Below are positions 57,310 to 64,000 of a stretch of DNA of 64,000 bases, piece by piece; positions within the stretch are counted from its first letter, which is position 1; every line of letters begins with the position of its first letter. This stretch comes from Isoetes taiwanensis (Eukaryota; Streptophyta; Lycopodiopsida; Isoetales; Isoetaceae): assembly GCA_021234155.1 (NCBI GenBank), contig JAJEKV010000075.1, positions 3,035,280 to 3,099,279 on the forward strand, written 5' to 3'. Below the pieces are notes generated by a model. The model was not told the DNA's origin. It did not search any database and saw only the letters and a program-made list of their open reading frames with translations. Made by a program: the position numbers and the translations under genes.

Positions 57310-59036
57310 CGGTTCGAAACATTCTGCCTTCCTTTCCAATGACGTGCCATTTTTGCGGGTTTTCAAAGCCAATGTTGACGAAATTTTCTTGGCTCATGCA
57401 ACGAACTTTTTCCGCTGCTGTGCTGTTGCAGTGGATTTACTTGGGATTCACATGCTTACATGCTACTATATACTCCCGAATTAGGTTAGGGTCCCAAGAA
57501 TGGAAACCTCCCCAATTTTCCTTTTGTAGAAACCTCTCGTTGCTAACTTGGGGAGGTTTCCAGAAGGAATAACTTGGGGAGGTTTCCACAAAATCCTAAA
57601 TATATTATCTTTGCGTTCCAAAATCAGGGAGCTTCAATTGCACTGAAATCCAGCCCTGAGATGGATGCATGGCGCAAGTGAAGTAAGAGAACCACACAAC
57701 TAAACCCAGTTGCGTCATATAAGAGAAAGATGATCTGGACCAGTTGGCTCCTGGACGGAGCAACATCTTTAGCTACAAGGTATATATATGTTATTTTAAC
57801 TATTGTGCATGCTCCCCTTTTCTTCATAGTTGATTCAGGCAGCTACAGGCTTTCATATTGCTAAATAGGCGAATATAACGGATTCCTTGTTAAAGTGGTC
57901 AAGGAGAGAGCAGAGGGATTTTTACATCAGGTATGGAACTTCTTTATTTTCTTGATTTATTCTCTTCTATTTTTTCCTTGGGTTCTATCTCATCATCTTG
58001 GCTCCAATTCTTAGATCAAGGCATAGGATCACTGTCCTGGACGTTTTTATTAAGGTCAGAGGGGTTGTAATAAAACATTTAAAAAATGACATAATATTAG
58101 ATCATCAACAGGACCAAGTCTAAAATGGTAAGGGACATAGTTTTAAACTGTTTGTTGGGTTTTATAATCACGTTAAGATCATTGGAATGGAAAGGAAAAA
58201 AATTTTACAAGCTTGAACAATAAGTTTTTTAATGTTTCTTGAAGGTTATATTCTTTTGTGTGTATAAAAATGCATTGTCAGGATCGACGCACATAATATA
58301 CAACCTACAGTACACTTCACATTAGGTATGTGTATATGTTTTTCTTAAGATCAATGAATTGTTTTGCTAGCGATGCCTGGACCTCAATAGATCTAATAGA
58401 AACTGCAGTTAAGTCTGACAGTTCCTTATGAGTAATGCTAGATCAAATTGAGAGAACTTGCTTTTTAACTATAGTCTATCATTTTCAGAAATTAATTTAA
58501 CGTACTTTGGAGAGTGCACAAGAAACCTTTTTAAGTTTAGTGAAGGAAGTTCAAGTTAGGTAACGAGCACTTTCATTATTGCCCTTATATTATTTTGAGG
58601 AAGCAAGACAATATCCTACATCACACAGATAGGATAATCCAAATGTATTCATGGGATATCCAGATGATGCTTATGATGCAAAGCTCCTTAGAAATTCTGG
58701 ACATGCAAGCTATTGAAACATTGAGGAACTTTGAATATCAACAAATCCTGCAGTGATACTTAATGGACCTTTGTCCTTGCTTTGCATGGGTTGAAGTTGC
58801 ATGATGTCCTTGTGGTTCATGCCACATACAATAGACATATATAAATTCTAATGCTTTTCATTGTTTTGCAAATAAAAAGCCATGTCAGAGCAATATCTAG
58901 TGTTTTGTCATCAGGGCAATATCTGGTGTTTTGTCGCCTTGTATTTTGTTCAGATTTCATCTTGTGTTTCAGCTGTGGCAATTTCCATGTAGATGCAAAG
59001 GGTCTCAGTTTCCACCCCCTTCCTAGTATTTATTTT
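57310..59036. other. no gene recognised
   Basis: Intergenic. A short direct repeat of CTTGGGGAGGTTTCCA at about 57549 and 57571 was noticed; otherwise nothing supported. Confidence 0.5.
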
Positions 59037-59037
59037 G

Positions 59038-59125
<88 letters not shown>

Positions 59126-59126
59126 T
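59037..59126 (+). repeat. (TTA)n microsatellite, likely LINE tail on the minus strand
   Basis: About 30 units. On the minus strand it is (TAA)n following GGCCTTCAATCAAAA, at the 3' end of the L1 fragment to its right. Confidence 0.9.
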
Positions 59127-60120
59127 TGATTGAAGGCCGATATACATATTTATATGTATAAATAAGATTACAAAAATTACTTTTTACAGAGAAGTATAAT
59201 CCATTCATAAAAGGGAGATAAGTAAAAAAAGTTGTTATCACCATTCAGATACTGGCAAAGAAGCAGAGCATGAAATTCAGAGAGTGAGTCCCATATGAGC
59301 GTCAAACTAGAAGTGGGATCTGAGGTTAAGATTTTTAATCTTTCGACCTCTCCCCCTGACCATAATAGTAAGGATGCAGAAGATGCACATGCAGGAATCT
59401 GCTTTCGCCATATTGAATCTCCCTTTATTATCTTCGGCCCCGCACAGTAGAGCTCTTCTGACATCCGGATTCTGATCACAACAACAATTGCACAGACAAG
59501 GTTCATTGTGCCCATAGATATTTGGGGGGCCGAACACCTTAAGCCATTCCTGGTTGGTGCTGAGATTGATTCGCTTCCACTTGATTTTCCGCACCAACAC
59601 GAAGATAATTCCTGAAACCCAAAGATTAACAATAAGTACATTTTAAGCTGCAACAGTGATCCAATTGATATCATAGTTAATCTGCTTGATCACGCGGCTT
59701 TCCTCCGATCGCAAATTTCAAAATAAAAAATGAAGTTATTACGCCCTTCTAAATCCTCCACAACGGGATATAGATCCTCCAATCATTTGGGTTCTCCGGC
59801 ATAAAGAAGTCCAGAGAGCTCATAGAAAGGAGGTCATAACCAAATAAATTTGAAGCCAGATTGAGCACCCATTCAGACCACATGCAGGTCCTAAAAAGGT
59901 GATTTTCATCCTCCCTCCCTCTCCTCAAACACACAGGGGCATACATCGACTCGGCCATCTGCAGCCTTTGACGCTTTTGGTTCGTCACCAAGGCTCTATG
60001 TCATAATTGCCACATAAAGGACTTAATCTTGGGGAAAATTGGGCTGGCCCACATAAAGATCAAATTCCTAGAACACCTACCAGTCCATGTTTGCCATTTG
60101 ATATGCATGGAAATGCTCTG
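59127..60120 (-). pseudogene. L1 LINE C-terminal fragment (zf-RVT)
   Basis: Minus-strand blocks include PIFPKIKSFMWQL, ALVTNQKRQRLQMAESMYAP, CLRRGREDENHLFRTCMWSE and WVLNLASNLFGY, the order of the zf-RVT region at the end of plant L1 ORF2. Downstream frames (CAGPKIIKGDSIWRKQIPAC and others) are broken. The 3' end runs into the (TAA)n tail. It is 5'-truncated near 60120. Confidence 0.75.
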
Positions 60121-60327
60121 ATCTCTCATAAGGTATCCGGGTGAAAGCATGTTGTAGTGGAACAAAAAGCGTGCATTTTAGCACCACATTTTTGGGTGCT
60201 AAGTGTGGTGGGAACTACCGAATTTGTAGTGGGAGGCGCTATTTTTTCAAAAATACACATGATTACTTATTCAAAATTTTGTCCTTTCGGTTCTTATTCA
60301 AAGCTATTCAAAGAACGCATTACCCAT

Positions 60328-60455
60328 CATTTTCCCTCAAAAACTCGATCACGCTCCCTTAATCCGCAAGACCATTTCGATTCTCAATTTTCATTTTCCC
60401 TCAAAAACTTCGATCACGCTCCCTTAATCCCAAGGCAAGACCATTTCTGATTTAC
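60328..60455 (+). repeat. tandem duplication of about 67 bp
   Basis: CATTTTCCCTCAAAAACT-CGATCACGCTCCCTTAATCC and GCAAGACCATTTC occur twice in a row. Confidence 0.75.
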
Positions 60456-60477
60456 GGCAAGAAGATCGATCCGCGAA

Positions 60478-60909
60478 ATGGCTCTGATCATACCGGACTT
60501 GAATGCCCGCACGGATACACCTACAAGGAAATGTACAGCAAGAAAAGCATTACGCCACACAAAGAAGAAATCGAAGTCCGTTTGGGGGACCGAAAGTATT
60601 AGGAAAATCCACTTACAGGTGGGTTGCATTCTAGATTCGGGGATGCCCATGATTCTCTGTTGTTTAGAATATTGTTTTGTTTCATCATGCAGGTTGAAGA
60701 ATCTGAGCAAGGAGAGGTATAATGAATATATGTGCCTTTACAAAAAAATCACAGGCAGGAAGTGTGCCTGGGGAGGCATGGCCTCACAGACTATGGCTGT
60801 TGCGTATTACCTTCACACAAAAGGAAAAGAACTGGTTGAGTTTCTGGCAACAGTTAAGAGAAAAAAAGCACGAATTCATTATATTGAGAAATTTGGAATT
60901 CTCGTTTAG
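60478..60909 (+). other. open frame of 143 codons, possibly two exons; not recognised
   Basis: The start MALIIPDLNARTDTPTRKCT is basic and Lys/Arg-rich up to HLQ, where CAG|GTGGGT could be a donor. An acceptor (TTCATCATGCAG) precedes GTTGAAGAATCTGAG near 60693. The unspliced frame continues to 60909 with KKITGRKCAWGGMASQTM. No domain is recognised, so coding is uncertain. Confidence 0.25.
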
Positions 60910-60942
60910 CTTGAAATAGGTTGCAGCGGCCATATAAATCGC

Positions 60943-61335
60943 AAAAATACCTTCACGAGGACCTCATTGGTGGCCCAAACACAAGAAAAAAAGGTTGGAC
61001 AAATCGCGGTCGCGAGCATTTTGCACTTGGAATACAAATATATTTAATTTTTAAGGCATATGGTATTGTAATTGACGTAGATATTGCACATGATGGGCTT
61101 GAAAAGATCGCCGTTGCGATCTTTTAGAACAAGAAATGGGTGCATATTAGACACCCAAAGACAATATAACAATTTTATTTTATACATCTTAAATGCAATT
61201 TTGTTTATCCAATATTGAAAAAAACATTAAATAACAATTTTTTTCGGCTCAAAACAATCGCAACCGCGATTTGCTTGAGCAAGAATATAGCTGTGTCCCC
61301 CTGGTTGTGTTCATCCAAATCGCCATGGCGATTTC
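60943..61335. repeat. array of AATCGC...GCGATT palindromes
   Basis: Clean palindromes: AATCGCGGTCGCGA (61006), GATCGCCGTTGCGATC (61106), AATCGCAACCGCGATT (61257), AAATCGCCATGGCGATTT (61318), plus a half-site AAATCGC at 60945. A related GGTCGCTCGCGACC stands at 62256. The core is constant while the middle 3-4 bases vary. Confidence 0.65.
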
Positions 61336-61559
61336 ATGGACCATTAACCTTCCATAAATTAGAGCTTGCTTGATTCTGTACGGATGATAAGCTTGCAATC
61401 AGATGGTAAGAATCATCTACATAGCGAAAAGACAAATGAATTATGAGAACTTACCAGTAATTGAGTGAGAAAACCTCCTGTTTCTCTGATGTTTCTCTGA
61501 TATTTTGCTATAGAACGCCTTAATCTTCTCTAGTCCACACATCGGTGTAGGTGTATAAT

Positions 61560-62290
61560 AGCTAGATATGCAGTACAGAAACAAGTCCAGCCCAAATGCT
61601 TGGCAGAATGATTTTACAGAATGATTTTAAGCGACTAACAGCCCAAATGCTAAGCAGAATGATTTTACAGAATGATTTTACAGAACTGGAGACTAAAGAA
61701 GGGATAATCTTTGCTATTTCTCTGGTCTGTGGAATACCTTGGCTATAGAAATTTTATTGAGATTACAGAGCTGTTGTGATTAACCCATGGAGTGACAAGC
61801 AGATAGCAGACCTGGGTATTTGAAGGCTCCTTATCACAGATTTGAGAGTTCTGTTCTGCATGCGCAAAGGCAACCGATTTGCCTCAGTAAATGTAGAAAC
61901 AAGAAAACAAGGATAGATATCAGCATTGAGATCCAGAAGCCCTATAACCTGAGCCCTCGCTATGGCCGCTACATAAAACTTGGAGATCGGAAGTTCTGTA
62001 ATAAAAGCCCTAAGATCTTACCTTTCTTTTATGGCCGCTGCAGAAATTTTGAGATTCGAAACCCTGTAATAAAAGCCCTGCTGCAAAAAACTTTGGAGAT
62101 ACGGAAGCCCTGTAAGAAATCCTTGGCTATGGTGACGAGATCCTGCAATGGCTGGAAGAGAAGGAAGAAATCCTTGGTTATGGCGACGAGATCCTGCAAT
62201 GGCTGGAATGAGAAGGAAACGGAAGAGAAAATCCGGAAGAAGAGGAAGTCCGCATGGTCGCTCGCGACCACTACCCGCACTCAAATTTAA
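61560..62290 (+). repeat. region of short internal duplications
   Basis: CAGAATGATTTTACAGAATG recurs with AGCCCAAATGCT at 61590 and 61640. Further on, ATAAAAGCCCT (three places between 62000 and 62080) and GACGAGATCCTGCAATGGCT (62135 and 62187) repeat. The open frame here (MKAPYHRFESS...) is built from these duplications and is not called a gene. Confidence 0.6.
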
Positions 62291-62849
62291 ATTAAATGAA
62301 ATTGGATAATTATTATGCACCTAATTCTCTATTCCCGCCCATGTTGGGCGGGACAATTTCAAATTGAAGTGAACCACTTTTTGCTTGTAGTGGACCCGGA
62401 GAGCTGTATTCAAAATTCTCAAAATCCCGCTTTTTTATCTAATTAATGAATTCGTGCTTAAAAGAGTCTGAAGCCTCTCCGTCCCAACGTAAGAGGAAGA
62501 ATGCAAGCATTTCAAATAGTGAGGAAGCAGAGCAATATGCCACAGATGAAGCTTCCTCTCTTTAAATGACTAGGCCACAATTCAAGCCTCCTCAAGCTGT
62601 AAGAAGAATCTCGAAACCCGAAAAAATAGGTACTTTTCAACCCTCTTCTTCCTCGAACCACCATATGATGCAATTTAATATTGAACCGTTATTTTCCAAA
62701 GAAGGTCTAGCAAGCTTGAACAATCGTGTACACCACTTACTTCTTCATTTGGGTGTGTTGTAAGTTATGTGTAGGAAATTTGTCTTTGCTAGTTTCGAGT
62801 TGTGGTGGATAATTTCAGTTCCACGAGTATGTAGCTCCAAATGTGTTAC

Positions 62850-63395
62850 AGACGCCATATGGTGCCAATTATATGTTAATAATGTAGTTTGTAGCATATG
62901 TAGTGTCACATATAGTACCAAACATGGTACCTTTTCTCAATAGTGAATTGGCTTCCATATGTTTCTATACTTAGTGTCATATATGATGTTAGATATGGTG
63001 ATACTTGTGAATGGTGGATTGTCCGCCATATGTGGTGCCAATCTAACTGCGCTAAATATTGCACCACGCTATCCGCCACATATGGGGTGGTGGATGCCCG
63101 CGGATGTGGTGCCTTCGCGCATTGTGGTGCCACATGTGGTGTCTAATGTGGCACCACTATGGATCCACATTTTGCACCACATGTGGTGTCTTTGACGCCA
63201 TTTGTGGTCGGCAATGGATTGCCATATGTGGTGCCTTGGGTGCATTGTGGTGCCATATGTGGTGTGGCATATGGCACCGGTTTGGTGGCCACATGCCACA
63301 CCACATGTGGTGAATATGACGCCATTTGTGGTGCAAAGTTTGTCATGATGGAATTTGTGGTGTGTAAAGTGGTGCTGTTGTGTCATGTGGTACTA
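62850..63395. repeat. array of CCACATGTGG / GCCATATGTGGTGCC words
   Basis: About twenty copies of a short motif with palindromic core CACATGTG or CATATG, often as GCCATATGTGGTGCC (63027, 63220) or CCACATGTGGTG (63130, 63172). Spacing is 15-40 bases on both strands. Open frames reading TTCGV/HMW-like repeats come from the motif and are not genes. Confidence 0.8.
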
Positions 63396-63602
63396 ACCTT
63401 GGATTACTTTCCGATGAATTCAACATGACACCGGGAGAATGGATCAACTCTACAAGATCGGCGATTCGATGTAAGGCAAGGTTGCAAACTTGAGATCAAA
63501 GCTGCGGTGCTACAAATGAAGGTTCAACAACTTGAGTTCCGGCCGAGAAGATGAATAAAGATTTAAAAAAATGGGAAGGAATGATTAAGGATAAACCAAG
63601 TC

Positions 63603-63993
63603 GTGCGCATCGGTATTCGCCTATATGGCAAGATACGTGAGGCCGAAAAGGAACTATTACCAGAACTTGAGCGGACAAAAATCGAGGAGCTTAATCTGGC
63701 ATCGGCCGAGGGAAGCGGCACACAAACAAAGATTGAAAGTGCTGGAACCAAGGTTAGAGAGGTTTCTGTCTTGCAAGGACCGTCTTCCTTTATTTGTCTT
63801 GGATCCACTACTTCCAGACCTTGATAAGGCTAAAGATTATGGTAGTGGCTGTCCATTCTGTGGCAAGATCCTCCAGTGGATGGAGAAACCACTACCAACT
63901 TTGATTGCTGAATGCAGTCACCAATACCATCTTCCATGTCTGCTCAGCCTCTTGAGGTACTTCATAACAAAATTCCTGAAGTGCTTAGTATAA
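63603..63993 (+). CDS. partial ORF with Cys/His finger at the window edge
   Basis: The frame from 63625 has a basic, helical N-terminus (LKVLEPRLERFLSCKDRL), then LDPLLPDLDKAKDYGSGCPF with a RING-like pattern C..C(about 16)C.H..H..C (CPFCGKILQW, AECSHQYHLPCL). An overlapping frame (63603, IRLYGKIREAEKELLPELER) may be the same protein before a frameshift. The gene probably continues past 64000. It directly follows the CCACATGTGG array. Zinc-binding adaptor or transposon protein; not identified. Confidence 0.4.
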
Positions 63994-64000
63994 TTGTATT

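Noticed and set aside
60478-60620. A third H3 tail (NARTDTPTRKCTARKALRH)
   Set aside because: Only a weak ARTK.TARK-like resemblance; no histone fold follows.
62906-63428. Cys/Gly/His-rich ORFs (CGAICG-like) resembling a metal-binding repeat protein
   Set aside because: They are translations of the CCACATGTGG DNA repeat in several frames and both strands.

Overview
The window reads as repeat-dense nuclear DNA of a land plant. Signs are introns with GT-AG and one GC-AG border, a plant receptor-like kinase, a nepenthesin-type aspartic protease, pfkB, starch-branching-enzyme and sucrose-phosphate-synthase fragments, chromovirus-like Ty3 and Ty1/copia pol genes, a CACTA element, and an initiator-tRNA-Met primer site. 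The LINE types make a seedless plant (fern-like) plausible, but the species cannot be fixed from sequence alone. Almost every coding region is a transposon gene or a broken or captured gene.

Layout, left: a LINE with a (TTA)n tail (1-3.88 kb); two AT-rich inverted-end elements (6.2-8.3 kb); a frameshifted aspartic protease (8.4-9.65 kb); an array of GTGACAAA palindromes split by a LINE insertion with a target duplication (10-11.9 kb); a copia 3' end with LTR (12.5-14.0 kb); more LINE debris; then an intact divergent histone H3-like ORF (19.28-19.67 kb). The start of that ORF overlaps the end of an acidic, polyglutamine-rich ORF, and the pair lies beside an LTR with its primer-binding site (20.5-21.3 kb).

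Centre: a minus-strand Ty3 gag-protease-RT gene is cut inside gag by a 14.8-kb CACTA element (24065-38856; 22-bp inverted ends starting CACAAGG; 3-bp target duplication ACC; the gag frame resumes on the far side). The CACTA element carries a captured, intron-containing pfkB-kinase pseudogene, a four-exon DUF8039 gene, a giant inverted repeat (arms about 0.87 kb) around six 320-bp tandem repeats, and a Tnp2-like transposase with a broken 5' half. A second Ty3 element with a 218-bp LTR adjoins it (39.0-41.6 kb).

Right: a polyA-type retroposon (43.6-45.1 kb); a chimeric starch-branching-enzyme/sucrose-phosphate-synthase fragment; and a 6.8-kb LTR element (46268-53098) inserted in the SPS exon with a CTAG(T/C) duplication. 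This element has no recognisable reverse transcriptase but holds an unrecognised 463-aa ORF and a second histone H3-like sequence. Then come a receptor-kinase pseudogene with a three-repeat Cys-rich ectodomain (55.4-57.1 kb), an L1 fragment, two further arrays of short palindromes (60.9-61.3 and 62.85-63.4 kb), and an ORF with a Cys/His finger running off the right edge.

Most unusual are the two divergent H3 sequences tied to one LTR family, the gene-capturing CACTA element with its internal giant palindrome, and three arrays of short palindromes that share a design but not a sequence.
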